Shown here: piece by piece, positions 22,955-35,404 of the stretch
Numbering within the stretch: the first letter of the stretch is position 1
Layout of the letters: every line of letters begins with the position of its first letter
NCBI GenBank assembly: GCA_027422505.1
Contig: JAPQWV010000122.1
Span: 1,054,001 to 1,118,000 of the forward strand
DNA: 64,000 bases
DNA from: Craterostigma plantagineum
Lineage: Eukaryota; Streptophyta; Magnoliopsida; Lamiales; Linderniaceae
Direction: 5' to 3'
Notes under the pieces: model-generated
Told to the model about the DNA's origin: nothing
The model's input: the letters and a program-made list of their open reading frames with translations, nothing else
Database searches by the model: none
Translations under genes and position numbers: made by a program

Positions 22955-25900
22955 ATGTGGATCTCGGCGGAGAACTTATCTGCTCGCTCAGAGTCTTTTA
23001 GGGAGGACGGAGAAGACGAGGACGAACTGAGATGGGCGGCGTTGGAGAGGTTGCCGACCCACCGCCGTGTACGGCGAGGCATCTTTAGAAATACGTCGGG
23101 GAATTACAATGAGATCGATGTTCAGAAGCTTCAGACCGAGGAGCAGAAGTTGGTCTTGGATAGGTTGATCGATAGCGTCGATGGCGACTGGGAGAAGCTG
23201 TTCGGCCGCGTACGACGTCGTTTCGAGAGGTTATTCTTTCTTCTTCTTCTTCGATCGGCTTTCCCCATTTTCTTTTCCTTGTTTAGTGGATGTGTGTGCG
23301 TGTACGTCATGACTACTGCTTCACTTCCTTTTTGGGTAATAATAAAGTCATAATTGTGTCGTTATTTGTTTCTAATTATAGTACTTTACTCGAAGTTAGG
23401 GCCAAATTGACAAATTTATAGTTTGCCCACATTGAATTTTCATTAGATTTACATAATGGGCTCGCTTAAAGTAATCTGCAGAATGTTGACACCTAAAGTT
23501 TGGATTTTTATGCTCAAACACAAAAGGCAATGTGCTAATGACTTTGAACGATGATATATATCTATATATATATATATATATGCAGATCTGATTTAGAGTT
23601 TCCAAAGGTCGAAGTAAGATTCGAACATTTAACGGTCGAATCGTTCGGCCACACGGGCAGCCGAGCTTTGCCTACAATACCGAACTTCATCATCAACATG
23701 GCTGAGGTACGCCCGGTTAAGTGCAGATTCTTCGCTCATCAGCTATTGATTAATTTCTGACTTTTCATTATTATTTTTGAAAATTCAGGCATTGCTGCGT
23801 ACACTGAGAATATATTCCGGCGATAGAAGAAAGTTGGCGATTTTGGATGATATTAGCGGGATCATCCGACCGGGAAGGCAAGCTATCATTCGTTTATATT
23901 ATTTTCTTCATCACATTACATGTACTACTTTTCTTGCATGTCTTTTATGTCCTTGTTTGTTTCTGTCTAGGTTGACTTTATTATTAGGCCCTCCGAGCTC
24001 AGGAAAGTCAACTCTCTTGCTCGCTCTCGCCGGTCGCCTTAAGTCCGATCTTGAGGTCAAAATCTGTTGTAAAGCTGTGATCGTATCGTATCATAGTTAT
24101 TACCAACCGACTCCTCTCTGAAAGCTTCGATTTTTTCTTTCTAAAAGATGTCAGGTAAAATAACTTACAATGGGCACAGATTTAAGGAGTTTGTACCTCA
24201 AACGACATCTGCTTACGTCAGCCAACAAGATTGCCACATAGCAGAGATGACTGTTAGAGAAACGCTCGATTTCTCTGCGCGCTGTCAGGGCGTCGGCTGC
24301 AAGTACGGTAAGTTCGAACAGTCTCTTTATTATGCATGCGATCGTTGGCGTTGCGCTTAATTCATTCTTGAGAGCGTCTGTAATGCAAAAACAGATATGC
24401 TCCTCGAACTTTCGAGAAGAGAGAAGCGTTCGGGAATAAAGCCCGACGAAGATCTCGATATTTTCATTAAGGTAAGCTAATTCATGCTTGCAAAGATCCC
24501 TCGCCGAATGGATAACTCAAGGTTGATTTTGTGTTGATGATCCTCCATTCCAGGCATTAGCTATAGAGGGAAAAGAGACGGGCCTTGTTGTCGAGTACAT
24601 TTTGAAGGTACATACATTTCTTCCGCAATCCGTCAAGTTTTTCGTTGCAATTATTAGTTTAAGTTATCACATCTAATAATGGTTAATAAAAAACGAACTC
24701 TTGAAAAAAGATTTTAGGGCTCGATCTCTGCGCCGATACTCTGGTCGGAGACGAAATGATTAAGGGAATCTCCGGCGGCCAAAAGAAGCGCCTGACGACA
24801 GGTACGCCCCTAACGCTTGTGATGGTAGTCATAACTCGTTGACTTTATTAGAAATTGAGCGCTTCAGCCTAAAACTAATTGAGGATAGTGGGAGTCGCCT
24901 CTTAGTCATATTAATCGATTATGAAAGCTTGATTTGTTCGGTATGGGACAGAACAGAAATTTCAACAGACTTCTATTTAACTACTATAATTCTAAATCCA
25001 TTTTGGCAGGCGAAATATTGGCCGGCCCGTCGAGGATTCTATTCATGGACGAAATATCCACGGGCCTCGACAGTTCGACGACGTACCAAATCATTAACTA
25101 CCTTCGGCATTGGACCCGCGGGCTAAACGGAACCACCGTGATTTCCCTCCTCCAGCCCGCACCCGAGACTTACGAGCTCTTCGATGACGTCATCCTATTG
25201 TCCGAAGGAAGAATTGTGTACCAAGGGCCCCGCGAGGCCGCCCTCGATTTCTTCTCGCATATGGGATTTCGATGTCCGAAGCGTAAGAACGTGGCGGATT
25301 TCTTGCAAGAGGTCGTGTCGAGGAAGGACCAGGAGCAGTATTGGGCCAATCACGGAAGCCCATATGCTTACGCCTCGGTTTCGAAGTTTGCCGAAGCTTT
25401 TAAGTCGTATAGAGTGGGCAGAGGTTTGACAGAGGAACTTAGCGTACCGTTCGACAAGCGCTACAACCACCCCGCCGCCTTGTCGTCATCTCAGTATGGG
25501 GCGAAGAGAATTGAATTACTGAAAACCAACTTTGATTGGCAGCTTCTGCTCATGAAGCGTAATTTGTTCATATATATCTTCAAATTTATACAGGTAGGAA
25601 CTCTTTGTAGTACTCTCTGATAGTTCACTGCATGTTGAGTGGGTTTAGGATTTAGGATTTAGTGACCAAATAGTTCTTGAGTACGAATCCTCACGACCAT
25701 CCATTTTTAAGAAACTTACACGATTAGGGCTAGATAATAAAGAATCGGTCTATACATGAGCGAGCATGCTGGAATTATAATATATAAAATAGAAAACGGA
25801 TACACTCCCTTCAAGATTTAACATTTTAGGTGAAGTGTTCAATCAATATGGAAATCAGCCTGGACTGGTTTTCCCAATGCACTTCCCTTCTCTTCACATA

Positions 25901-28900
25901 TTTTTGTCGCTCGTTGGACGTTACACTTCTTTTTTGCAGCTTCTTCTAGTCGCTCTCATAACAATGAGCGTCTTTTGCCGAGCTATTCTTCACCACGACA
26001 CGGTTTACGACGGTGGGCTTTATTTGGGGGAGCTATACTTTTCAATGGTGATCATACTCTTCAACGGCTTCACCGAGGTTTCCATGCTAGTCATGAAGCT
26101 TCCGATACTCTACAAGCATAGGGACCTACACTTCTACCCATGTTGGGCTTACACATTCCCATCTTGGTGGCTGAGCATCCCAACTTCTCTGATAGAATCG
26201 GGTTTTTGGGTCGCCGTGACGTACTATGTCGTCGGCTTTGATCCAAATATCACAAGGTAAGTAATCGCCCGCCAAATTCTTTCAAGAAAATGTTGGCTTT
26301 AATGGCGTTTAACACAAACTTTTCTGCAGATTTCTTCGGCAGTTTGTGCTCTACTTCTTTCTTCATCAGATGTCTCTAGCCCTCTTTCGCCTCATTGGTT
26401 CATTGGGGCGTAATATGATCGTGGCTAATACGTTTGGATCCTTTGGTATGTTGATCGTAATGGCCCTCGGAGGATACATAATTTCCAGAGGTACGTAAAG
26501 TGGTTATATTCTTCTTCAATATCATAGATAGATAGATTCAAGCAAGCTCTATTTGTTGAACTGACAGATAGGATACCTAGTTGGTGGATATGGGGATTTT
26601 GGATTTCTCCCTTGATGTACGCTCAAAACGCGGCGTCCGTGAATGAATTCCTCGGGCATTCTTGGAGCAAGGTTAATAAACATTCTGTTATGTACTTCCA
26701 CGTCCCCTATTATTGAAAGTATAACGCCGAACTATTTTTTTTTTCGTGCAGAATTACGGGGACGGCGCAACTTTAGGCAAAGCGCTGTTAAAAGCTCGCA
26801 GTTTGTTCCCAGAAAGTTACTGGTATTTGATCGGTCTCGGCGCTTTGATCGGTTATATCGTCTTATTCAATATCCTGTTTACCTTATTCCTCTCCAAGCT
26901 GAACCGTAAGCGCTTTTTCACCATCCTCGATCTGTACAAAATCTATTACAACGAATCGCTATGTATATCCATTCGACTTCAATCTCATGAAGCTTTGGGA
27001 AAGCGTCAAGCTATTGTGTCCAAAGAGGAGGTCAATGAGCTTCAAGACAGAGAAAATACGCGACAAGGGGCCCCGACGCCCATACAGCTCCAGGAATTCT
27101 TACAGTACTCGGGCTCGTTTGCTGGTAATTAGGAACCTTTTCGATAGACTTTTGGATAACGACACTTAACACGTGCTTTTTACTTGTCAGAAAAAAACTT
27201 CAAACAAAAAGGCATGGTGCTTCCTTTCCAACCGCTCGCAATGTCCTTCAGCAATATCAATTACTACGTCGACGTGCCCCTGGTACGTTAAATCCGTTGT
27301 TAGAAAAGAAAACCATTTTTTTTTTCTTTAGCAATGTTTTTTTCTTACGTCACTCGTCGTGTAATAAAACATCTTCAGGAGCTGAAGCAACAAGGCGTGC
27401 AAGAGGAGAAACTACAGCTGCTGAAGGACATCACGGGCGCATTCAGGCCCGGTGTCCTCACCGCATTGGTCGGAGTGAGCGGGGCGGGAAAAACCACTCT
27501 CATGGACGTGCTGGCGGGTCGAAAGACGGGCGGCGTAATAGAAGGAACTATCAGTATCTCGGGCTATCCTAAGAAGCAAGAGACTTTTGCTAGAATTTCG
27601 GGCTACTGCGAACAGAACGATATCCACTCGCCATGCTTGACCGTCCATGAATCGCTTCTCTTCTCTGCTTGGCTCCGTTTGCCTTCGGACATTGCACTGC
27701 AGACCCAAAAGGTATGCAATTATTTTGGGTTAATTACTTTTTAGTCAAATGATTTAGAGGTGTCATTACAGGGATAATAACTTTCATAAATCTAATAATT
27801 TATGGGACGAAACCCAGATTTTGCCAAATTTCGAGGGTTTCTACGTGTAATGTAGGGCTCAGGAAAATTTATGTGGTGACTTATATACGGACAATAAAGT
27901 TCATAATTAAGCAATTTGATGACAAAATCAATGCTCCGTCATATAATGTTCCTAAATTGCTTAATTTTGAAGGTTATTATCAGTATAATGCCACTCCCCA
28001 TAAATTATAGGACTGAAAAAATAATTAACCCCAGTTATTAGCCCGAAAAAAGAATCTCATTTTTTGACATTTTAGGCGTAACTACGGCATGTGCCTACTT
28101 CAAAATGCTGAATGACCACTCCAACTACAAGCTTAAACCTTTAGGTGTAGTGATCATTCTATACGGTGTTAGAGTTTAGGGACCAATTAGGTCGTGTAAC
28201 GATCCTCATGACCACTCATTTAAGAATAATGCACGTCTAAGATTAGATAAAAACAAACCAGCCTAAACGGTAGGGGTGTGTTGGAAGTAAAATATATATA
28301 AATTGAAAATATGATGCACTTGTTTCAAGCTTAAGCTTTTAGGTAAAGTGGTCATTCAACATTATTAGCTGGAAAAAATGGAAAAAATATATATATTCCG
28401 ACGTTCTAAGCGTAATCTTACTGTGTGTGACTATTGTGAATGTTGAACGCTTTTCTCAGGCTTTCGTCGAGGAGGTAATGGAGCTCGTGGAGCTCGTTCC
28501 TCTGAAGCTAGCATTGGTGGGCTTGCCGGGAATCGACGGGCTATCGACCGAACAAAGGAAACGCCTCACTATAGCAGTCGAATTGGTAGCCAACCCTTCA
28601 ATAGTTTTCATGGACGAGCCCACGTCGGGTTTGGACGCGCGCGCGGCGGCCATCGTCATGAGGACGGTGAGGAACATAGTGAATACTGGACGAACGATAG
28701 TCTGTACGATACATCAGCCCAGCATCGACATCTTCGAATCCTTCGACGAGGTTTGTCATAGCAGTTCACAACATTTCTTTTCAGCATTGAGCTTCTTATT
28801 CTTTTTCTTCTTTCATGCAGCTTTTGTTTATGAAACGAGGGGGAGAGGTCATATACGGAGGTCCGCTCGGTCCTAAGTCGAACAAATTGGTCGAGTATTT

Positions 28901-30716
28901 CGAGGTTCGTTTGTCAGTTCATTTGCCATCTAATCTAAAAAAAATGCGCATAAATCGTTCTTGTTAGGGAGTACACGGAGTGACGAGGATCAGGCCAGGA
29001 TATAATCCCGCTACATGGATGTTGGAGGTTACTTCGGCCGCAGAAGAAAAGCGCCTGGGCGTCGATTTTGCTGAAGTTTACCGAAGATCTAACCTATTTC
29101 AGTAAGTTCCCACAAAAAATATATATTCTATCCGATTATTTTCATCAATAACATTTTCTCTTTTTTCGCTTCAGGTTCAATAACCAGTTGGTCGCTAGGC
29201 TGAGCAAACCGAGCGCTGATTCGAAAGAGCTCAACTTCCCTTCTATCTATTCCCGAAAATACTTCGATCAGTTCACAGCCTGCCTATGGAAGCAGAACTT
29301 ATCTTACTGGCGAAACCCTCAGTACACAGCCGTGCGCTTCTTCTACACGACGATCATATCCCTGATGCTCGGATCGATTTGCTGGAAATTCGGCTCTAAA
29401 AGGTTCTTTTTTCTTTTACCTTCGCCAACGCTACGATCAACTTATAGTTGAAAGCCTTCTTAAATCTTACTCAAATCTTTATCGCAGGGATACTGAGCAA
29501 GACATCTTCAACGCCATGGGATCAATGTACGCCGCGGTGCTCTTCATTGGAATAACCAATGGCACGGCCGTTCAGCCAGTGCTATCGGTTGAACGATTCG
29601 TCTCATACAGAGAAAGGGCGGCGGGAATGTACTCTGCTCTGCCGTTTGCATTTGCTCAGGTGAGTTGAGGCCCGCCCGTTCTTTTTTAGATGATAAATTT
29701 TCGATAAATTGTTGAAAGAATCATTACGAAACGTTTGTCTATGTGGTCTTTCTGCGCTAGGTTGCGATAGAATTTCCTTACGTATTGGCTCAGTCGCTCA
29801 TATACTCAACAATATTCTACTCCATGGCGGCGTTCGAATGGACGGCTTCGAAGTTTCTGATGTACGTATTCTTCATGTACTTCACGATGATGTACTTCAC
29901 CTTCTACGGCATGATGACCACCGCCGTGACTCCCAACCACAACGTTGCCGCCATCGTCTCCGCACCTTTCTACATGCTTTGGAATCTCTTCAGCGGATTC
30001 ATGATCCCACACAAGGTACACTGTCTCTCTAGGGGATGAAATCATGCAGACAGTAACTTTCAAAATTAAACATTTAATGCTTAGTTTTGATTGTTTGTAT
30101 AACGCATCCCTACAGTCCCCCAATACCCTAAAATTTTTGGCAAAATCTAGGGTTTGCATAATTTTGAAATATACTTTTCTTATAATGTCACTCCACCCTT
30201 AACTTTTGATGTCCTTATAATGTCACATCCTAACTTTTGTTGCAATTTTGAAACTCAACTTCCTAAAATTGCAACATTTAATATCAGGTTCCTCAAATTG
30301 TTTCATTTTTGGAACTTATTGTCCTGAAATTACAATCCCTAGTACACGACCAAACAAAATAATAACGCCTACAATAGTATGAACTGAACTGAATCATTAC
30401 GAGTTTCCGCTAGCGAGTTAACCAACCGTGGGTCTTGCAGAGGATTCCAATATGGTGGAGATGGTACTACTGGGCGAACCCTGTCGCATGGACCCTTTAT
30501 GGGCTCATCGCATCGCAGTACTCGGACAGCGACGAGCCAGTGAACCTCACGGACGGGGACCACCGTGTTATATCGACAAGGCTTTTGGTGAAGAATGTGT
30601 TGGGTTTCAGGCACGAGTACGTAGCCGTGGCGGCGGTTATGGTGGTTGGGTTCTGTGTTCTTTTTGCTTTTATATTCTCTTTTGCTATCAAGTCCTTTAG
30701 GTTTCAGAAGAGGTGA
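22955..30716 (+). CDS. ABCG32: Full-size ABCG (PDR) transporter, ABCG32/PEC1-like cutin exporter
   Basis: A plasma-membrane ATP-driven exporter; ABCG32 exports cutin precursors for the cuticle. 23 exons join in phase to 1422 residues (Arabidopsis about 1420): 22955-23229, 23586-23706, 23789-23877, 23971-24055, 24148-24307, 24395-24471, 24554-24607, 24711-24801, 25010-25593, 25940-26256, 26330-26490, 26568-26671, 26752-26905, 26993-27124, 27191-27282, 27379-27711, 28460-28750, 28821-28904, 28968-29101, 29175-29402, 29488-29659, 29761-30015, 30441-30716. The start MWISAENL matches the family; the upstream Met at 22919 is not needed. NBD1: Walker [10 protein letters not shown], signature ISGGQKKR, Walker B ILFMDE. 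NBD2: [29 protein letters not shown]. Each is followed by a six-helix domain (PDR layout NBD-TMD-NBD-TMD). Intron 3 (23878-23970) uses a GC donor. No stop or frameshift was found. Confidence 0.95.
23562..23582. repeat. TA microsatellite in ABCG32 intron 1
   Basis: A run of alternating TA just before the exon 2 acceptor (TATGCAG, exon from 23586). Confidence 0.8.
25655..25842. repeat. Dispersed repeat in ABCG32 intron 9
   Basis: Shares ordered words (TTAAGAAACTTACACG, GGGCTAGATAATAAAG, ATAATATATAAAAT, ATACACTC, TTTTAGGTGAAGTG) with the arrays at 16610-17042 and 28110-28362. Confidence 0.65.
28110..28362. repeat. Dispersed repeat in ABCG32 intron 16
   Basis: Contains one full and one partial copy of the same unit: AAGCTTAAACCTTTAGGTG near 28129, then GGTGTGTTGGAAGTAAAATA and TTTCAAGCTTAAGCTTTTAG near 28325. 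The motif order matches the other family members. Confidence 0.65.
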
Positions 30717-30776
30717 AAGTTATTAGTAGTTATGTGAATAAGATATAATTGGAAGAAGTATAAGAATATAGACAAA

Positions 30777-30845
<69 letters not shown>

Positions 30846-31369
30846 GAGTGAGATGAGATGAGAGGGTAAATAATTTTGTAACATGGAAGAGATGATTGAG
30901 TATGGTTATTCGTTCATTATTATTATATTATTTGGATGATGGAATAATGTTGTCTAGTAGGTTCTTGGTGATGTTACAAATTAACATGACGAATGGAATA
31001 TTTTTCAAATGTTAAGGCGAAACAAGTTAATATCGCGTTTCCAACATGAGATAAAACGACCCATCTTACCTAAGTTTTTCAGTTAGCTTGAGTTCATTAT
31101 TAGTAGTTTTTTTTTTAGTACAAATCGATCTCTCAAATTGTTAGAATAGATACATGTAAGGTAGGTTATGACTAGTTACACATTCATTCCTCGTGATTTA
31201 TACTCGAACATTGATCAGTTGATGTTAGACATTTTTATTTGTTTATGACTTTACACAATTGCACACACTAACCTCACCATTTTACTAGTAGTGGCTCGCA
31301 ATTACATGCAAATTGAATATTATCATACTCGTATTAGTTGTAAAATGGATAGTATAAAAATAAAAGAGA
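30717..31369. other. Downstream region of ABCG32
   Basis: Holds the 3' untranslated region with the long TTA repeat. Beyond about 30900 the DNA is AT-rich with nothing recognised. Confidence 0.4.
30778..30845. repeat. Long (TTA)n microsatellite in the ABCG32 3' region
   Basis: About 22 uninterrupted TTA/ATT units start some 60 bp after the stop codon, so they probably lie in the 3' untranslated region. A perfect run of this length is likely to vary between individuals. Confidence 0.95.
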
Positions 31370-32049
31370 CACCGGGAATTTACGTGGAAAACTCCAAACT
31401 CGGGGTAAAAAACCACGGACAAGGTAGAGATATTTTACTGTGGTTTATTTAGGAGTTACAACTCTCTACCGTAAGAAGAAAACTAGCTCTATCTCTCTTA
31501 CAATTAGGGTTGGCAATGGGGCGGGGATTCCCCGTCCCCGCGGGGATCCGCCCCGAACGGGGCGGGGAGTCCCCGAGATTTTATCCCCGTGGGGCGGGGA
31601 CGGGGAATGATGTCTCCCCGTGGGATCCCCACGGGGATCCCCGCCCCGTCCCCGAACCGTTTTTTATATATTATAATATATATAATATTACATTATGATT
31701 TAAATAATAGTAAAATAATATCAAAATATAGACTAAAAAATATTAAATCAATACAAATAATATACAAAATTATAATTTATATAATATTTATAACAAAAAT
31801 ATATTCAAATTTATATATTATATTAAAGATATTATTTTTTTAAAGAAAATTAAGGGACGGAGAAACCTCGTGGGAAATCCCCGCCCCGCGTGGATCCCCG
31901 CGGGGACGGGGACGGGGACGATTTCGTCCTCGAATGTATCGCGGGGACGGGGACGGAGATTAGATCCCCGCCCCGCCCCGCCCCATTGCCATCCCTACTT
32001 ACAATAGGAGACTCACAACCTCTCTATTTCAACAAGTGGTATCAAAGCC
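31370..32049 (+). mobile_element. Copia-type LTR relic with primer binding site
   Basis: Words GAATTTACGTGGAAAACTCC, AAAAACCACGGACAAG and TTTAGGAGTTACAACTCTC are characteristic of a widespread plant Copia LTR. TGGTATCAAAGCC at 32037-32049 matches the initiator tRNA-Met primer binding site that follows such LTRs. No gag or pol follows, and the left end is not defined. The LTR is split by the hAT MITE at 31505-31997. Confidence 0.65.
31505..31997. mobile_element. hAT-type MITE (GC-rich ends) with perfect 8-bp duplication
   Basis: Ends TAGGGTTGGCAATGGGGCGG and the complement of CCCCATTGCCATCCCTA form inverted repeats. They are followed inward by GC-rich runs (CCCCGCGGGGATCC) and an AT-only core. 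Identical 8-bp copies CTTACAAT (31497-31504 and 31998-32005) flank the 493-bp element, as in hAT transposition. Non-coding; open frames across it are artefacts of its repeats. Confidence 0.9.
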
Positions 32050-32539
32050 CCTGATATATTCCGATTATGCTTTGTGGTTGCAGCTTTGTCTAATCTTCCA
32101 CATCAGAAATGATATCGAAATGGTTTATTGTTATGGAAGACTTTTTTGGCAAGTCCTAGCAATAGATTGTGTAAGTAAGTTCTGTCTAGGTGGCTTGTAT
32201 GGACACATTTGTTGCAATTCGTAATGGTAAATATCAATGTGTTGTAAATATAGTTGTCTACGATTTGCATTGGTGTGCATTTTACATGATCCAAACCACA
32301 TTACTTGACTACTTGCATCATATTTGCATAAACGTGACAAAACCAAGGAACTTGGTGGTTTAAATACATAAAATCATATATTTCCATTATTTTTATTCTT
32401 CTACAACCGAAAAAATCAACTTATATTTAGAAATTATTCGAACTATTAATATGGTACATATAATATATTATCTAGTATTATTACGACTTAATGTGGTATC
32501 GTTTCGTAATATTGTTACCAGGATAGTATAAATGGTTAC
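32050..32539. other. Unassigned DNA between mobile elements
   Basis: No coding region. Possibly internal debris of the Copia element, but no gag or pol similarity was seen. Confidence 0.35.
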
Positions 32540-33485
32540 CAAAATATTATTAAGTTGTATAATTTACATGTGATGTGGTATCATAATATCATATAAAGAT
32601 GGAGAGACCGTATCACTTACGGCCCATGAGGCTTCTGGAATGTTCTTTTTTTTTGTTATGAATGGAGCATGAATTGGTACTATATTATGCTGAACTGATA
32701 TAGTTTTCATGTGATGTGGTATTGTATAAAGATGGAGACGGTTTGACGGCCCATGAAGCTTCTGGAATGTTCTTATATTTTGTTATGAATGGAGTACAAA
32801 TTGGTACTAAACTGTACTAAAGCGGTATAGTTAACATGTGATGTGCTATTGTATAAAGATGGAGACGGTAATAGGCCCATGAAGCTTCTATAATGTTCCT
32901 ATTTTTTGTTACGAGTGGAGTATAAATTGGCAGCAAACTATACTTAAGTGGTATAATTTACATGTGGTGTAGTATTGTATAAAGATAGACGGTACTAGGT
33001 CCATGAAGCTTCTGGAATGTTTCTATTTTTTGTTACGGGTGGAGTATAAATTGGTACCAAACTATACTTAAGTGGTATAGTTTACATGTGATGCGGTATT
33101 GGATAAATATGGAGATGGTAATAGGCCGATGAAGCTTCCGAAATGTTCCTATTTTTTTGTTACAAGTGGAGTATAAATTGGTACCAAACTATACTTAAGT
33201 GGTATAGTTTACATGTGATGTGGTATTGTATAAAGATGGAGACAGTAATAGGCCCATGTAGCATCTGGAATGTTCCTTTTTGTTATGAGTGGAGTATAAA
33301 TTGGTACCAAACTATACTTAAGTGGTATAATATACATGTGATGTGGTATTGTATAAAGATGGGGGACGGTAATAGGCCCAAGAAGCTTCTGCAATGTTCT
33401 TATTTTTGTTATGAATGGAGTATAAATTGTTATCAAAATGTTACTAACTGGTATAATTTACGTGTGATGTGGTGTGAAAGACAAC
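32540..33485. repeat. Tandem array, about 7.5 units of 125 bp
   Basis: Each unit runs TTGGTACCAAACTATACTTA, GTGGTATAGTTTACATGTGA, TATTGTATAAAGATGGAGA, ATAGGCCCATGAAGCTTCTG and ends TTACGAGTGGAGTATAAA. Units begin near 32540, 32673, 32801, 32926, 33051, 33178 and 33301, with a partial unit at 33428. Divergence is greatest in the first unit. A 136-codon open frame (33143-33553) crosses the last units only because the unit length is often a multiple of three. Confidence 0.9.
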
Positions 33486-34303
33486 TAGTTCAATACGCAA
33501 AATACAGTAAAAAGCAGAAGCAGAGCCATCATTCAAAACACCAAGAGTACTAAACACAGTCAAAACACAAGCAATGTTTGGCGTTCGACGGGGTTCTTCC
33601 CAGCAACTTTCTTCTCCTTTTTCCGGCCACTTTCTTGGCAATCGACTAGATTCTTCTTCAGAGCCTTCGCAAGATTTTCCGATGAAATGTCGGAAGCAGT
33701 CGGGTTTCATCAATCAAGGGTTCAAATCAGTAGAAAATTCTTCGAGTATTCTCGATGAAGGGGGAGAAGCTAATTTTAGGGTTTGTGGTATTGAAAATCG
33801 ATTTTAGTCTCAGTTCGTGTCTTAATTGGTTTATACCATAAAATTTACAGAGCATTTAATAGTATAACTTCATCTTACTAAATACCACTAAATAATTTTT
33901 ATATACCACTTTATAACACGTGAAGATTTAGGTCTAAAAAGTTTGATGTAATTTTCAGGAAAAAATAAAGGGCAAAAAAGTCTTTTTCGTCTGAATGGGT
34001 CCTTAGTCCTAACTCCTAACCTAAATATTGTTTGGGTCATTATCCCTATTTAAAATATAAATAGGGCCTGAATCCTACTAAACCTTCTTAATAGAGCCTG
34101 ATTTCATTGACCCTATTTTTAACTATAGAAATTACCTTTATTTATTATAAATTTGATTGGCATAGGCGTTGTGCTGGGATTGGGAAGGTGGCCATGTAAC
34201 TTCAAAAGAAGTATCGAATCATCGAAGCTATTTAATTATATATAAAAAATATATCAAAGATAAATCAAGTATATATAAATCTGTCACGAATTGTCATGTT
34301 GGC
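33486..34303. other. Possible interior of the repeat-bearing element
   Basis: Contains a 77-codon plus-strand frame (33574-33807), serine-rich with no known domain. It is followed by sequence with inverted resemblance to the array (TTTATACCATAAAATTTACA near 33830), suggesting that array and downstream block belong to one element. Words such as GGGTCCTTAG and AATAGGGCCTGA recall the dispersed repeat family. Confidence 0.35.
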
Positions 34304-35404
34304 TAGAGTTGCAAACGAATAGAACATTTTTTGGTTCGATTCGCGATTCGTTTCGAAAATTTAAGATTCGAATTCGAATATTTATAATACGAATCCGAAT
34401 AAGAATATTTTTTTTATTCGAGAAATATCCGAATACGAATATGAAATCACATATTCGACTCGAATATTAATCGAATTATTTGATTCGAATATTTTTTATA
34501 TTTATAAATTTTAATATGAAATATTTATGGTATGAAAAATATTTTTCAAAATAAATCAAAGAATAATATTTATTAATTTAGAAGTTTGGTTTATTTCTCG
34601 GACAAATTTCAGATCAGACCCCATTTATGTTTTAGTTGCAGTTCAGACCCATGTCAGAAAATGCATTAGTTTTAAGGACCCATTTTCTTCAAAAAGACTT
34701 CATGACTCCCCCATACCACTTTATTGCTCTGCAATAACAGTTCATTGATCTGCAATAACAGTTCATAGGTCTGTGATACCACTTCATGGGTCTGTGGTAC
34801 CACTTCGTGGTTCTGTGGTACCATTTCATGAGTCTGTGATACCACATGGGTCCTTATCTCTAAATGAAAGTTAAATAGGGTCCTTATCTCTAAATGTAAC
34901 TTACACAGGTCCTTATCTCTAATTGAAAATATGTTTTCAGGACTGACCCTAAATTAACCTTATTTCTAATGGTAAAGTGTAGAATTAACTTCTAACATAA
35001 ATTATAAAATTAATATTTATGTGTAAATAATTTCCTTTGAATAGCATTCATGAAGTAAATGTAATAAATTAAAACATTATTGTTGATGGACAACAAATTT
35101 TAAGAAATTGTACAATTTCTACGGTTTTTTTCACCTCAAAGGGGGTGCCGATACATACTATTACAATTCAATATATATTTTAAATATAATAAAATTTATG
35201 TTTTTATTAAATGTAAAGATAAATGCTCAAATATAATCCATATTCGGGTATTCGAATATTCGATTTGAATATTTCCGAACACGAATAAGAATCGATTTTA
35301 TGATTTGATTAAATATTCGAATATTCGGATTCAAATTCAATTATCATCCGAATACGAATAAAATATTGTGATATTCGACTCGATTCGATTTGTATGCAAC
35401 CCTA
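34304..35404. mobile_element. 1.1-kb TIR element, TTCGAAT-rich
   Basis: The left end TAGAGTTGCAAACGAATAGA and the right end, complementing to TAGGGTTGCATACAAATCGA, form inverted repeats. They are followed by dense ATTCGAATATTCG palindromic words on both sides. The flanking octamers ATGTTGGC and ACGTGAGC match at five of eight positions, so an old hAT-type duplication is possible. No transposase. A second repeat is inserted at about 34590-34965. Confidence 0.7.
34590..34965. repeat. Dispersed minisatellite-bearing repeat, copy C (nested)
   Basis: The inverse of copies A and B: repeated CTGCAATAACAGTTCAT and TCTGTGGTACCACTTCATGG units (about 34715-34850), flanked by GGACCCATTTTC and three near-copies of GGTCCTTATCTCTAAATG (34851-34922). 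It interrupts the TTCGAAT-rich element. Confidence 0.7.

Noticed and set aside
27712..28459. Long ABCG32 intron considered as possibly missing exons
   Set aside because: The reading frame joins exactly (TQK to AFVEEV) as in the family, and the extra length is repeat DNA.
32540..33485. Regular repeats that might suggest a CRISPR array
   Set aside because: The units are contiguous with no spacers, and this is plant nuclear DNA.
33143..33553. 136-codon protein with repeated YEWSINWYQ segments
   Set aside because: It is a translation of the tandem DNA array, not a conserved protein; the frame breaks in other units.
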